Part shown: piece by piece, positions 53,847 to 64,000 of the stretch
Position numbering within the stretch: position 1 is the stretch's first letter
How the letters are laid out: every line of letters starts with the position of its first letter
Made by a program: the position numbers and the translations under genes
The notes under the pieces: generated by a model
Databases searched by the model: none
The model's input: the letters and a program-made list of their open reading frames with translations, nothing else
What the model was told of the DNA's origin: nothing
NCBI RefSeq assembly: GCF_014204325.1
Contig: NZ_JACHKT010000024.1
Span: 19,988-83,987 of the forward strand
DNA: 64,000 nucleotides
Direction: 5' to 3'
Source of the DNA: Arcicella rosea
Lineage (GTDB): Bacteria; Bacteroidota; Bacteroidia; Cytophagales; Spirosomataceae

Positions 53847-55589
53847 ATGCGAGACTTAATGAAAAAATATCAATACTTTATTTTAGCAAGCATACTAATG
53901 CTTGCTTTTTTTTTACGCTTTCATAACATCGGCGAACACGGATTGGCTGGTGATGAAAAGTATTCTCTCTTCGTAAGTCAGTTTACAAGTTATGAAGGGA
54001 ACAATCAGAAAGACTCTGTTCGTAAACCTAAAAATCCTTACTTTACTCCTCAAGAATTTTGGTCGGAAAAAGACTATTATGATTTCTTCGATTCAATTGC
54101 TCGCTTAGATACAGGCAATGGCGCACTTTATACTTATTCATTGCATTATTGGACGAGTGCCTTTGGTTTGTCTGACCAAAGTTTGAGATTTCCGTCACTG
54201 ATTTTTAATTTATTGACGATTTTAGTCATCTTCGCTTTCGTCAAAACACATTTTCAATCTGTTCGTTTAGCACTTTTAGCTTCTTTCTTAGCAGCGATTT
54301 CTCCTTTTTATATCAATTATTCGCAGGTAGCTCGTAATTATGCTTTGCTTTATTTCCTTTCAATTTTAGCGACTCATCTTTTGTTGTTAATCATCAAGAA
54401 GGAAGAAAAAGCCGAAAAACCTATTGGATATTACTTACTTTATGGCTTAACAGTATTGGCTTGTGAGCTTTGTCATTTTTCTACTTTCCCTTTATTTTTC
54501 ATTCATGGGTTATATGTAGTTTTTCATGTAAGAGTTTTACGTACTTGGATTCGACTGAGTTTATCAATGATTATTCCTTTTATTGGCGTAATACTTTGGT
54601 TAAAATCAGATGGAGGAAAATGGCTGTTCGATTATGTGCAGAACAGTGTAAAAACCTATAATTATCTCGCTCAAAATTCCCCTGATGAATACCTTGCAGT
54701 AGCAACAGTAAAGAATATTGCCAGACAAATTCGTCATGTAATTTCTTGTGCTTTTATCAGTAGCGAAGGGCTTTACCTTCATTTAACAGGCTTAAGAAAC
54801 ACTTTATTGACCATTGTAGCTTCGCTAACAGGAATCGTAGGTTTTATAATGATAAAATCTGAAAAGCTTAGAATTGCACTTTGTACATCAATGGCGATTG
54901 TAATATTAGTATTTTGTACTGTTGCCAAAGTGCAGTTTTTGGTATTAGGACTAAATATTGTCTTAGTATTTATCTTGATAAATCTTATTTGGAAGAATAG
55001 AAAAAAAGCAGAAAACAACCTAATCTTGTTTCTAGTCTCTTTAATTGTTTTACCTTTTATTTTCTTGATATTTTTCTCTTGGCAAGATGGTAATACTTTC
55101 AGAATTATGCCAAGATATGTTGGTTACTCCTATTCTTTCGGCATTATCTTAGTCGCTTTGTTAATCAGAGAAATTTGGTATCTGAAATCGGATGTAAAGT
55201 ATGTTTTACTGGCAATTTGTTTCGTGCAGTGTTACTTATTGACGGGCATTATTCAAAACATTTGGCAGGATAATCCGCCAAGATATTTTATGAGTTTTGC
55301 AGAACCACGCAAAAATAATCCATATCACTTGGTGGCGAATAAAATTCTACAAAATTATGCTGAGGGCGATACTGTGTTGTATTCAAATCATCAAGATGCT
55401 ACGCCGGGTGGAAAAGATATTCCTACTTATTCAGTTGTTGATGCACAGCTTACTAATTTTTACTTGCCTAAAAACTCGCAGATTATTCAAAGAGTAAATC
55501 AACAAGAGCCTGAAAAAATTATCTTGAAAAAGAGAAATGGAACAGAAATTATTCTCTTTGATTTTGAAGGAGTAAGATTTAGATATTAA
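53847..55589 (+). CDS. GT39-family membrane glycosyltransferase
   Basis: A 580-residue GT-C protein with about eleven to twelve helices in the first 480 residues and a soluble tail. HNIGEHGLAGDEKYSLFVSQ (about 27-46) has the acidic DE pair in the first external loop, and SLRFPSLIFNLLTILVIF (about 112-129) and YYLLYGL are typical of the PMT_2/GT39 group, which transfers sugar from polyprenyl-phosphate donors. It begins 95 bp after secG and is not part of the polysaccharide cluster. ATGs at 53847 and 53859 are both possible; the second also leaves a good signal anchor. Confidence 0.75.
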   Translation: MRDLMKKYQYFILASILMLAFFLRFHNIGEHGLAGDEKYSLFVSQFTSYEGNNQKDSVRKPKNPYFTPQEFWSEKDYYDFFDSIARLDTGNGALYTYSLHYWTSAFGLSDQSLRFPSLIFNLLTILVIFAFVKTHFQSVRLALLASFLAAISPFYINYSQVARNYALLYFLSILATHLLLLIIKKEEKAEKPIGYYLLYGLTVLACELCHFSTFPLFFIHGLYVVFHVRVLRTWIRLSLSMIIPFIGVILWLKSDGGKWLFDYVQNSVKTYNYLAQNSPDEYLAVATVKNIARQIRHVISCAFISSEGLYLHLTGLRNTLLTIVASLTGIVGFIMIKSEKLRIALCTSMAIVILVFCTVAKVQFLVLGLNIVLVFILINLIWKNRKKAENNLILFLVSLIVLPFIFLIFFSWQDGNTFRIMPRYVGYSYSFGIILVALLIREIWYLKSDVKYVLLAICFVQCYLLTGIIQNIWQDNPPRYFMSFAEPRKNNPYHLVANKILQNYAEGDTVLYSNHQDATPGGKDIPTYSVVDAQLTNFYLPKNSQIIQRVNQQEPEKIILKKRNGTEIILFDFEGVRFRY

Positions 55590-55604
55590 ACACAGAAAAC
55601 AAAA

Positions 55605-55638
55605 GGTGATGGAACAAATAATTCCATCACCCTTTTTG
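55605..55638 (+). terminator. Terminator after the GT39 gene
   Basis: GGTGATGGAA (55605-55614) pairs with TTCCATCACC (55622-55631), a seven-base loop, and CTTTTTGC follows. It sits between two convergent genes. Confidence 0.75.
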
Positions 55639-55645
55639 CTTTTTC

Positions 55646-56371
55646 TCAATTAGTTACAACTTCCACTACTTTCTTTTTGGCAATTGGCAAAAAGGTTTCT
55701 TCCAATGGCAACACATATTTTGATTCTACCAAATAAGTAGCTGGATTAGGAAGATGTTTGTAACGTTTTACTAAATCTATTTTAATGTTCTCGAAAGTAC
55801 TCAATGCACTTTTTTTAATAGTTTCTACATAAAAGGTTTTTAAGCCTCGCAATCGTTCATGCTTATTTTCAAAAATTGTTAGATTGTACTGATAAACCCT
55901 TGTTTCGTGAATAATGGGTTCATGCAATAACAAGTAACCATCATTTTTGTAAAGTGGCAAAATCCCAATTGGTGCAATATGAATATCCTTTTGTACTTCT
56001 TCTACAATCTGCTCGCCTTCATACAAAGCATTTTTAAATCTTGGCAAAGCATATTCCATGATTGATTCAATCTCAGATAAATACTCACTTTGGGGTTGAT
56101 TAGAAAACTCATATTCAACATCCAAACTTTCAGGATTAACGCCTTTAATCCTTTTGGGAAATTGAATACTCATCTGGTCAATGCCATCCTTGAAATACAT
56201 AGAATAATCGTAATGATACTGTAAATCTCGTAAGTCAGGATATAACTTCTTACTTTTAAAATTACTTTTAACCTGTTGCAAATATGCCAGTAACACATAT
56301 TTCTTGTACTCAAAATCAATGAGTCCAGTGGTTAGCCAATCTTTCTCTAAGCTTTTCATAGGCGACATCAT
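55646..56371 (-). CDS. Conserved Bacteroidota protein of unknown function
   Basis: A 241-residue soluble protein. No catalytic motif, signal peptide or membrane segment is apparent. It begins helical (LEKDWLTTGLIDFEYKKYVLLAYLQQV), then holds a mixed region with YPDLRDLQYHYDY (about 44-56) and LPRFKNALYEGEQIVEEV. YLLLHEPIIHETRVYQYNLTIFE (about 146-168) looks like paired strands. I recognise this kind of protein as present in many Cytophagales genomes but not its function. It is convergent with GT39 and divergent from groES. Confidence 0.6.
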   Translation of the reverse strand: MMSPMKSLEKDWLTTGLIDFEYKKYVLLAYLQQVKSNFKSKKLYPDLRDLQYHYDYSMYFKDGIDQMSIQFPKRIKGVNPESLDVEYEFSNQPQSEYLSEIESIMEYALPRFKNALYEGEQIVEEVQKDIHIAPIGILPLYKNDGYLLLHEPIIHETRVYQYNLTIFENKHERLRGLKTFYVETIKKSALSTFENIKIDLVKRYKHLPNPATYLVESKYVLPLEETFLPIAKKKVVEVVTN

Positions 56372-56706
56372 TTAGTGAAGGATTATTGTTAAAAAAACAG
56401 ACTAAACTTAAAAGCATCCGCTTTTGCTTTAGTATAATAAAATTAGCGATTTCTGCGAAAATGCCAAGATTTCTGAAAAGTATTTTAAAGTCTGTCAAAT
56501 AGTTATTTAAGTTCAATCTTAGATTTCTATTTTATATCAAAACCTGACAATTTTACCGTTTTTCAGACAATGGCACAAAATGTGATGAAATTGATGTGTT
56601 GTATGCAGAATTACTTTGATTTTTTTGAAATTATTTACAAAAATCAAATTGCATTTCAACAATTACCTAAAAAATCAAATACAAAAAATAACTTATCAAA
56701 AAAACA
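56372..56706. other. Upstream region of groES
   Basis: This 335-bp region has no supported gene. CTGACA (56544-56549), TCAGACA (56563-56569) and TGGCAC (56571-56576) lie in order about 130-160 bp before groES. CTGACA and CAGACA recall the dyad upstream of miaB. TGGCAC fits the -24 half of a sigma-54 promoter, but the expected TTGC at the -12 place reads GTGA, so this is only a weak candidate. I see no CIRCE element (TTAGCACTC-N9-GAGTGCTAA). Confidence 0.35.
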
Positions 56707-56985
56707 ATGTCAACAGTTAGTATCAAGCCTTTGGCTGACAGAGTTCTGGTAGAACCAGCAGCCGCAGAAGAAAAAACATCATTTGGGATTATCATTCCTG
56801 ACACTGCTAAAGAAAAACCACAAAGAGGAATTGTCGTAGCAGTTGGTTCTGGTAAAAAAGATGAACCATTGACAGTTGCAGTTGGCGACACTGTTTTATA
56901 CGGTAAATACTCAGGAACTGAAATTGCAGTAGAAGGTAAAGATTACCTTATCATGCGTGAAAGCGATATTTTCGCAATTTTGTAA
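56707..56985 (+). CDS. groES: Co-chaperonin GroES
   Basis: A 92-residue GroES of normal length. [36 protein letters not shown] (about 6-41) includes the mobile loop with SFGIIIP, followed by VVAVGSGK and [14 protein letters not shown]. It caps GroEL during folding. groEL follows 168 bp later, a rather wide gap that contains an inverted repeat. Confidence 0.95.
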   Translation: MSTVSIKPLADRVLVEPAAAEEKTSFGIIIPDTAKEKPQRGIVVAVGSGKKDEPLTVAVGDTVLYGKYSGTEIAVEGKDYLIMRESDIFAIL

Positions 56986-56988
56986 GAA

Positions 56989-58782
<1,794 letters not shown>

Positions 58783-58792
58783 TATCAGTTCT

Positions 58793-58850
58793 GAGTTGAG
58801 AGTGTTGAGTTAGGAGTAAAAAAACACTCCTCACTCAACACTCTCAACTC
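58793..58850. repeat. Long hairpin with 25-bp arms behind groEL
   Basis: 58793-58817 and 58826-58850 are complementary over 25 bp with a single mismatch and an eight-base loop (AAAAAAAC). The arms start GAGTTGAGAGTGTTGAG. It begins 10 bp after the groEL stop and is followed by a separate terminator. Confidence 0.75.
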
Positions 58851-58857
58851 AACATTC

Positions 58858-58896
58858 AAAAAACTCCTCATTGGCAATGCTTTTGAGGAGTTTTTT
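58858..58896 (+). terminator. Terminator after groEL
   Basis: AAAAAACTCCTCA (58858-58870) pairs with TGAGGAGTTTTTT (58884-58896) and one more T follows. Confidence 0.88.
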
Positions 58897-59010
58897 TATT
58901 TATTTTAAATATCAAGACTTGTATCAATTTATTGAAAGACAAATACGATTAACATATTTCAGATAACTGATAACTTGTACGAAAGTACTTAAAATCAAGC
59001 GGTTTATTTT

Positions 59011-60264
59011 ATGAAAAACACCAAACATTGGGCAATATTCTTATCAAACAGTGCCAACAAACAAGTATTTATTCAACAATTGCTATCTCGGAAAGCTACG
59101 GGAATTTTTGAAGATTTAAACAAGGCAAACGGTTTGTTGTTTTCAAGCCTGACGGTCAATGATTTTATTGATGAAGAAAATCGTCATGGGTTTACGGCTG
59201 TAACCAAACATCTTGACAGAAGTTTGAAGTCGATGTCGAGCGGAGAACAGAAAAAAGCTTTGTTGAATTACTTGGTTGCACAACAGCCCGATTACTTGAT
59301 TTTGGATAATCCTTTTGATAATTTGGATGTAGCGGCTCAAGCTTCTTTGTTAGAAATGCTCCATGAAATTGGTACACATACTTCATTGATACAGCTAATC
59401 AATCGTGAAAGAGACTTATTGTCTTTCATCACAAATGTTGTAAGTATTGAAAAAAATAATCAATTAGTTGTACACGAAGACCTTCAAACTTTTCTTGAAA
59501 ATTATAGAAAAAATCAAACTTCCTCTTTTTCAGGAGAAATCCCTCCTCCTATCAAGCATTACGATTTGCCCAATCCAGCATTGATTAAGTTCAACAAAGT
59601 AAATGTAAGTTATGGCGAAAAACATATTTTAAAAGACATCACTTGGACAATCCATAAAAATGAATTTTGGCATTTAGTCGGGCCAAATGGTTCTGGAAAA
59701 ACTACCATGTTGTCGATGATTACGGGCGATAATCCCAAAGGATATGGGCAGGATTTAACCCTTTTTGGTAGAAGAAAAGGAACTGGAGAAACGGTTTGGT
59801 CGATTAAAAATAACATCGGCTACGTTACACCTGCCATGACGGATTTATTTACCGCAAGCCATACTTTAGAGCAAATGTTGATGTCTGGCTTTTATGATTC
59901 TATTGGTTTATACCATAAACCTTCTGATTTACAAATTAAATTAGCCAAGCAATGGCTAACTTTAATTGAGATGGACAAGCTCTGTAAAAAGCCTTTTTTT
60001 AGGCTTTCGACAGGGCAACAACGCATGGCTTTAATAGCCAGAGCGATGGTAAAACATCCGCCTTTATTAATTTTAGACGAAGCCATCGCTGGTTTAGATG
60101 ACCACAATGCCTCACTGGTTATTTCATTAATCAATAAAATTGCCAACGAAAGCGAAAGTACCATTTTGTACGTCTCGCATCGCAATGAAGCAGAGCTTTT
60201 TCCAAGAAATATCTTTCAATTATTTCCTTCTGAGGAAGGCTCTGCTGGAGTGGTGATGAAGTAG
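59011..60264 (+). CDS. Double ABC ATPase, ModF-like
   Basis: A 417-residue soluble protein with two ABC domains, the layout of ModF (PhrA/ModF-type). The first (about 1-160) lacks a recognisable Walker A but keeps the signature SMSSGEQKKALL (about 73-84) and Walker B YLILDNPFDNLD (about 95-106). The second (about 190-417) is complete: LVGPNGSGKTTML (about 222-234), LSTGQQRMALIARAM (about 331-345), LLILDEAIAGLD (about 351-362). No permease gene is near. The exact function of ModF-type proteins is unclear; molybdate or repair roles have been proposed. The stop codon is overlapped by the first unit of a 21-bp array. Confidence 0.8.
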   Translation: MKNTKHWAIFLSNSANKQVFIQQLLSRKATGIFEDLNKANGLLFSSLTVNDFIDEENRHGFTAVTKHLDRSLKSMSSGEQKKALLNYLVAQQPDYLILDNPFDNLDVAAQASLLEMLHEIGTHTSLIQLINRERDLLSFITNVVSIEKNNQLVVHEDLQTFLENYRKNQTSSFSGEIPPPIKHYDLPNPALIKFNKVNVSYGEKHILKDITWTIHKNEFWHLVGPNGSGKTTMLSMITGDNPKGYGQDLTLFGRRKGTGETVWSIKNNIGYVTPAMTDLFTASHTLEQMLMSGFYDSIGLYHKPSDLQIKLAKQWLTLIEMDKLCKKPFFRLSTGQQRMALIARAMVKHPPLLILDEAIAGLDDHNASLVISLINKIANESESTILYVSHRNEAELFPRNIFQLFPSEEGSAGVVMK

Positions 60265-60448
60265 CAAGAGCATCATTTTAATACTCGAATGAATCAATTC
60301 AATACTCGTGAGCATCGTTTTATTACTCAAATGAATCAATTCGATGCTCGTGGGTATTGTTTTAAGACTCGAATGAATCAATTAGATGCTCGTGAGCATT
60401 GGTTTAATACTCGATTGAACCAATTAGATACTTGTCAATCTACTTTAT
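60260..60448. repeat. Array 4: nine tandem 21-bp units of two alternating types
   Basis: Nine units of exactly 21 bp run from 60260 to 60448. Type A reads about ATACTCGAATGAATCAATT plus two bases; type B reads about ATGCTCGTGAGCAT plus CGTTTTA. They alternate A-B (42-bp period). Type B contains the dyad ATGCTC-GT-GAGCAT. The first, degenerate B unit overlaps the last codon of the ABC gene. No gene or known motif accounts for it. Confidence 0.85.
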
Positions 60449-60694
60449 GAAAAAGAAGTAAAAGCATTAAATTAAAAAGCCCATCGACAAACGACGGGCT
60501 TCAAATCTTTCACTTAATTACGTTTCTTGAAGTATAAACTTGCAAGAAAGAGGCTTGATTAAGCATTATAGTATTAATTTAACGCTATTTTTGCTATCAT
60601 TCACATTTTAAAGCTATTATTATAATAAATACTTTTCCAGTTGAAAAAATACTATTTCTAATTTATCACTACTTAAATATTCTAAATTCAAATT
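60449..60694. other. Gap before the conflict-like gene pair
   Basis: A weak hairpin GCCCATCG / CGACGGGC (60479-60486 with 60492-60499, one mismatch) follows array 4 and may terminate the ABC transcript. TATTTTTG (60586-60593) matches the -7 consensus TAnnTTTG and could start the transcript of the next two genes, with a leader of about 95 nt. Nothing else is recognised. Confidence 0.4.
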
Positions 60695-61525
60695 GTGAGA
60701 AAAATATATAACACTAAGATTATCGGATGCTTCGAGCAAGGGACAATCCTTAATGGCTGTATTGCTGAAAACTATTATCAAGTACCAGCTTTGGGGATAA
60801 TAATTACACCTCGTTGTGATATAGGTAATAGTAAAGTTTCAACAATTCACTATTTACCAATTGTAAAATTAGAAGATTGGATTAAAATTGATTTTTGGGT
60901 AATTTTTTCAAATAGAACTAAAAATGAAGTACTAGGTAAACTTTACTCAATTCTAGAAAAATATAATTTAAGTCGCAACTTAGTTAAATTATTTAGTCCA
61001 GGACAATTATTAGATACACTTCAGCAAAAAATTAACAAACCTGAAGATTTGGATAAATTCAAGGTTTATTTAATCGACATAGACCAATTGTCAAAGGAAT
61101 TTCATCAAATTGACGGTAAAGAAGTAAAAAGATTGATTCAGTGCTACCACAAAGTTTCTAAAAATATTTTCAAAGAGTTGAAAGAAAATAAAATCAAAGA
61201 ATTCTATCTTCTGGAAAGCTGGGAAACTAATTTTGAATATTATGTGGTATCATTACGAGAAATAAGGAAGTTGACATTCTCTCTAGCAAGTAAAATCTCA
61301 CATGGTATATTTTTTAACCAAATATCGGAGATTGAGTTAAGTAGAAATGATATTTACAAACATTTGACTTCTGATGAATTTATTTGTTCGGTTGCTACTC
61401 TTAAGTCCCCTCACATTGAGCATTTGATGCAGCAGTTTTTTTGGAATTTTGGTAGAATTGGTGTTGAAAACCATCAAGAAAATCTTGAGTCAGCCTTTCA
61501 TGAAAAGGCTATAACCTTAATATAA
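60695..61525 (+). CDS. Unrecognised protein paired with a UvrD-like helicase
   Basis: A 276-residue soluble protein of mixed fold. The N-terminal half includes ALGIIITPRCDIGNSKVSTIHYLPIVKLEDW (about 32-62), with a cysteine-aspartate pair (RCDI); the C-terminal part is largely helical with IEHLMQQFFWNFGRIGV (about 241-257). I do not recognise a named family. The start is GTG at 60695. It precedes the helicase gene by 6 bp and is surely cotranscribed. Such close pairing of a helicase with an uncharacterised partner is common in anti-phage or other conflict systems, which is only an inference here. Confidence 0.6.
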   Translation: MRKIYNTKIIGCFEQGTILNGCIAENYYQVPALGIIITPRCDIGNSKVSTIHYLPIVKLEDWIKIDFWVIFSNRTKNEVLGKLYSILEKYNLSRNLVKLFSPGQLLDTLQQKINKPEDLDKFKVYLIDIDQLSKEFHQIDGKEVKRLIQCYHKVSKNIFKELKENKIKEFYLLESWETNFEYYVVSLREIRKLTFSLASKISHGIFFNQISEIELSRNDIYKHLTSDEFICSVATLKSPHIEHLMQQFFWNFGRIGVENHQENLESAFHEKAITLI

Positions 61526-61531
61526 AACATT

Positions 61532-63820
61532 ATGAACTACATTTTTATATCGTATGATGCAATAAAGGAACTTGCATCAGTTCATAAATTCCAGAGTTCG
61601 GAATTTAATGAAAGTCTTGAAATATGTCAAATATTGAAGGGTGAAAAAGACTCTTGGAATTGGTTGAATCTAAAATTCACAAGAAGTGATAAAGGAGGTT
61701 TTTTTTATACAAAACGTCCAGACTTAAAGAAGGGGATTATTTTCGATTTGTCTACATTTAAGGGATTTGAAAATGAAAAAAATGACCAACTTATCACTAT
61801 TTTTCAAAAAGTATTAAAGTTCGCTATAAGATACTTTGAAAAATTACCTCCAGTAACTTGTGAAAGACACATAACTGGCACAAGTATAAGTCTTGTATTT
61901 CCATTTCCTTGGGTAGCAACCAAAGATGTATATAGAATCACAATTGATAGAGATGCAGAAACCGTAAGATATTCAAAAAGAGGAAAACAATTTTTATTAG
62001 TTTTCGCTGCTGGTCATTCGGATAATTTGCAAGATCATATATCTTATACTAACTTAAATAAGGCTGTAGAAGAATCCACAAATATTTGTAAGGCAGAGTT
62101 TGGAGTTAATGACTCAACAAATGAAGACCCTGAAAAAATTCGTGCTTTGCAACTTACTCAATTAGAGTCTCAAAACGATTTATCTATTGTATCAAATGTA
62201 GGTTTTTCAAACTGGCAATATTACCTAACTAATAATCAGAAGTCCTTCATTTTTAAACCTATATCTGGTCCTGAAAGACTTGAGGGAGCTGCAGGAACTG
62301 GTAAGACTCTTACTATGATTCTTAGATGTATTAATTTATTAAAACAAAATTTTGAATCAAATAATGAATTTCATTTATTATTTATTACACATTCTATTTC
62401 AACAAAAAATCAAATACTTGATATCTTTCACTCAAATTTTGAGGAACTTGATCTGTTTTTAGAAAAAAACCATTCTCCTGTCAGTTTAACAATTACAACT
62501 TTACAAGAATGGTGTATTAGATTTTTGGGTGCTAATATAGGTAGTTCTGAGTATTTAGATAGAGATGCTCAAGATTCTAAATCTTTACAAAAGTTATACC
62601 TTGAAGAAGCTTTAAATAAAGCAGTTAATTCAGACTACTCTTCATTCAAACTGTTTTGTTCTCAACAGTTTATAAATTTCTTTGACACTACGGAAAAAGA
62701 AGAATTGCTGGAAATGATTCAGCACGAAGTAGCTGTCACAATAAAAGGCAGAGCAAATGAGGACATAGAAAAGTATCAAAAACTTCCTCGGTTAAAATAT
62801 TCTATACCTTGTAAACAAGAAGGCGATTTAAATTTTCTTTTCTTGATATATCAATACTATCAGAGTATGTTAAAAATAACTAATCAATTCGATAGCGATG
62901 ATATTATTCTAACGTCTCTTGGGCAACTCAATACTCCAATCTGGAGGAGACGTAGAGAGAAAGAAGGGTTTAATGCGGCATTTATCGATGAGACACATTT
63001 ATTCAACCTAAATGAACTTTCTATTTTTCATTACCTTAACAAAGAAATAGATAAACAAAATATCGTATTTACAATTGATAAATCTCAAGCAGTCGGAGAT
63101 CGAGGTCTTGTTGATGATATACTTTTTGATGCTTTGGGTTTAGACACTTTAAAAGACAATAACTCTCAAAAACTTCACACTATTTTTAGGAGTTCACCTG
63201 ATATAGTAAATTTAGCCTTTACAATTTTATCATCAGGGGCTACTTTGTTTACTAACTTCGAAAATCCTTTAGAGAAAGCCTCATTTAATTTCACTGAAAA
63301 GGAAGAACAAAAGTCCAAGCCTCCTCGTTATATCCTTAAAGAAAGTGAGGAAATATTGATAAAAGCTGCTTATACGGAGGCTGATAATATGAAAAAAGAG
63401 CTAGATACTCAAAATTCTAAAATTTTGATTGTGGCTACAACTGAATTGTTACTCAATAAATTACAGCAGTATGCTAAGCAAATTAATAAACCAATTGAGG
63501 TTTTAAAGAGTAGAGGTGATCTCGAAACTGTTAAGTCGGCAACCAAAAGTAACAGGTTTTTAGTATCTGGTATAGATTATGTTGGTGGATTAGAATTTGA
63601 CGGAACAATAATTGTTGGGGTAGATAAAAGTAGAGTTCCACCAACTTTAGTTGACAGTTTTACGGAATCATCTCACTTCTTAAACTATGCTTGGCATAAT
63701 AGAATGTATGTTGCTGTTACACGAGCTAAATATGCTGTAATACTAATGGGAGAAAGAAGTAGAGGTCCAAGTAAGCTCTTAGAGACTGCAATTGAGAATA
63801 AGATACTACTCGTAGAATAG
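61532..63820 (+). CDS. UvrD/PcrA-like superfamily 1 helicase
   Basis: A 762-residue protein. The first 240 residues form an extra domain without recognised family. The SF1 helicase core follows: motif I LEGAAGTGKTLTM (about 249-261), motif II AAFIDETHLF (about 488-497; DETH instead of DExx usual DEAQ/DEFQ), motif III-like DKSQAVGDRG (about 513-522), motif IV TIFRSSPDIVNLAF (about 547-560), motif V GIDYVGGLEFDGTIIVGV (about 678-695) and motif VI MYVAVTRAKYAVILMG (about 725-740). It translocates on or unwinds nucleic acid. It is too short for the accessory domains of full UvrD. Coupled with the gene 6 bp upstream. Confidence 0.82.
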   Translation: MNYIFISYDAIKELASVHKFQSSEFNESLEICQILKGEKDSWNWLNLKFTRSDKGGFFYTKRPDLKKGIIFDLSTFKGFENEKNDQLITIFQKVLKFAIRYFEKLPPVTCERHITGTSISLVFPFPWVATKDVYRITIDRDAETVRYSKRGKQFLLVFAAGHSDNLQDHISYTNLNKAVEESTNICKAEFGVNDSTNEDPEKIRALQLTQLESQNDLSIVSNVGFSNWQYYLTNNQKSFIFKPISGPERLEGAAGTGKTLTMILRCINLLKQNFESNNEFHLLFITHSISTKNQILDIFHSNFEELDLFLEKNHSPVSLTITTLQEWCIRFLGANIGSSEYLDRDAQDSKSLQKLYLEEALNKAVNSDYSSFKLFCSQQFINFFDTTEKEELLEMIQHEVAVTIKGRANEDIEKYQKLPRLKYSIPCKQEGDLNFLFLIYQYYQSMLKITNQFDSDDIILTSLGQLNTPIWRRRREKEGFNAAFIDETHLFNLNELSIFHYLNKEIDKQNIVFTIDKSQAVGDRGLVDDILFDALGLDTLKDNNSQKLHTIFRSSPDIVNLAFTILSSGATLFTNFENPLEKASFNFTEKEEQKSKPPRYILKESEEILIKAAYTEADNMKKELDTQNSKILIVATTELLLNKLQQYAKQINKPIEVLKSRGDLETVKSATKSNRFLVSGIDYVGGLEFDGTIIVGVDKSRVPPTLVDSFTESSHFLNYAWHNRMYVAVTRAKYAVILMGERSRGPSKLLETAIENKILLVE

Positions 63821-63858
63821 GTGTTAAACCTTAGAAATACTTTTCAATATACATAAAT

Positions 63859-63900
63859 AGAAACAAAAAAGGAAGCCCGAAAGCTTCCTTTTTTGTTTCT
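63859..63900. terminator. Strong bidirectional terminator behind the helicase gene
   Basis: A perfect 18-bp stem (63859-63876 with 63883-63900), core AAAAAAGGAAGC / GCTTCCTTTTTT, around a six-base loop CCGAAA. A-run and T-run on both sides allow function in both directions. Confidence 0.9.
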
Positions 63901-63945
63901 ACTTAGGCTTTCCTTGAAAATTGTTTTTCAATATTCATTCATAAT

Positions 63946-63974
63946 AAAATCCACTCATATTCTGGGTGGATTTT
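63946..63974. terminator. Second hairpin terminator near the right edge
   Basis: AAAATCCAC (63946-63954) pairs with GTGGATTTT (63966-63974) and a T follows. It may belong to a minus-strand gene beyond the window edge. Between it and the previous terminator no gene is seen. Confidence 0.65.
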
Positions 63975-64000
63975 TCATTTTATTTGAGGTGATTTACTTG

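Noticed and set aside
56530..56706. CIRCE/HrcA operator before groES
   Set aside because: No TTAGCACTC-N9-GAGTGCTAA or close variant is present.

Overview
The window looks like chromosomal DNA of an AT-rich member of the Bacteroidota, most likely the order Cytophagales. The evidence is the set of lineage-typical genes (a type IX secretion plug protein, a PUR-alpha-like DUF3276 protein, a DUF3098/FtsX pair, a bifunctional nuclease, a lipoprotein-anchored TamA-type barrel) and promoters of the Bacteroidota form TTG-N17-19-TAnnTTTG. I see no phage, no plasmid replication gene, no transposase and no CRISPR array.

Layout. 0.3-8.9 kb: DUF502 membrane protein, FMN glutamate-synthase-like protein, ABC-F ATPase, T9SS plug protein, then on the minus strand a PUR-alpha-like protein, a RelE-like toxin candidate, a Shedu-type (DUF4263) nuclease and ychF. 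9-17 kb: RlpA, DUF58, a very large sensor kinase, metF, small conserved proteins. 17.5-26.9 kb: lactonase, a MITE-like element beside a 21-bp repeat array, DUF3098-FtsX, bifunctional nuclease, EtfAB, purine nucleoside phosphorylase, BaiN-like flavoprotein, NUC1 nuclease. 27-39.8 kb: surface-polysaccharide region with two plus-strand glycosyltransferases, a degenerate PP2C-like protein, a WecA-type initiating transferase and a tight seven-gene minus-strand operon. 39.9-40.3 kb: tRNA operon Ser-Pro-Arg with a clear promoter and terminator. 40.5-48.7 kb: alaA, queuosine-precursor transporter, esterase, SGNH hydrolase, TrmH-type methyltransferase, TamL-like barrel. 48.8-58.8 kb: miaB, sigma-54 activator, lptE, secG and groES-groEL with some interposed genes. 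59-64 kb: ModF-like double ABC protein, then an unrecognised gene plus a UvrD-like helicase that resemble an accessory conflict or defence pair.

The most unusual signal is non-coding. Four separate intergenic regions (2620-2829, 18926-19134, 52188-52570, 60260-60448) hold arrays with an almost perfectly kept 21-bp step (some with 42- or 63-bp higher-order periods). Their sequences differ from array to array, but many units contain a short dyad and three of the arrays share a core of the form ACT(C/G)-few bases-TGAAT(C/T)A. Each array begins within about 270 bp after the stop codon of an upstream plus-strand gene. No known feature class explains them, and the coincidental open reading frames across two of them are better read as products of a period divisible by three.

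Other points worth attention are the Shedu/RelE-like pair inserted directly upstream of ychF, a 28-bp perfect palindrome between etfB and a divergent TPR gene, a CTGACA/TGTCAG dyad upstream of miaB with a related motif upstream of groES, and a 25-bp hairpin behind groEL.
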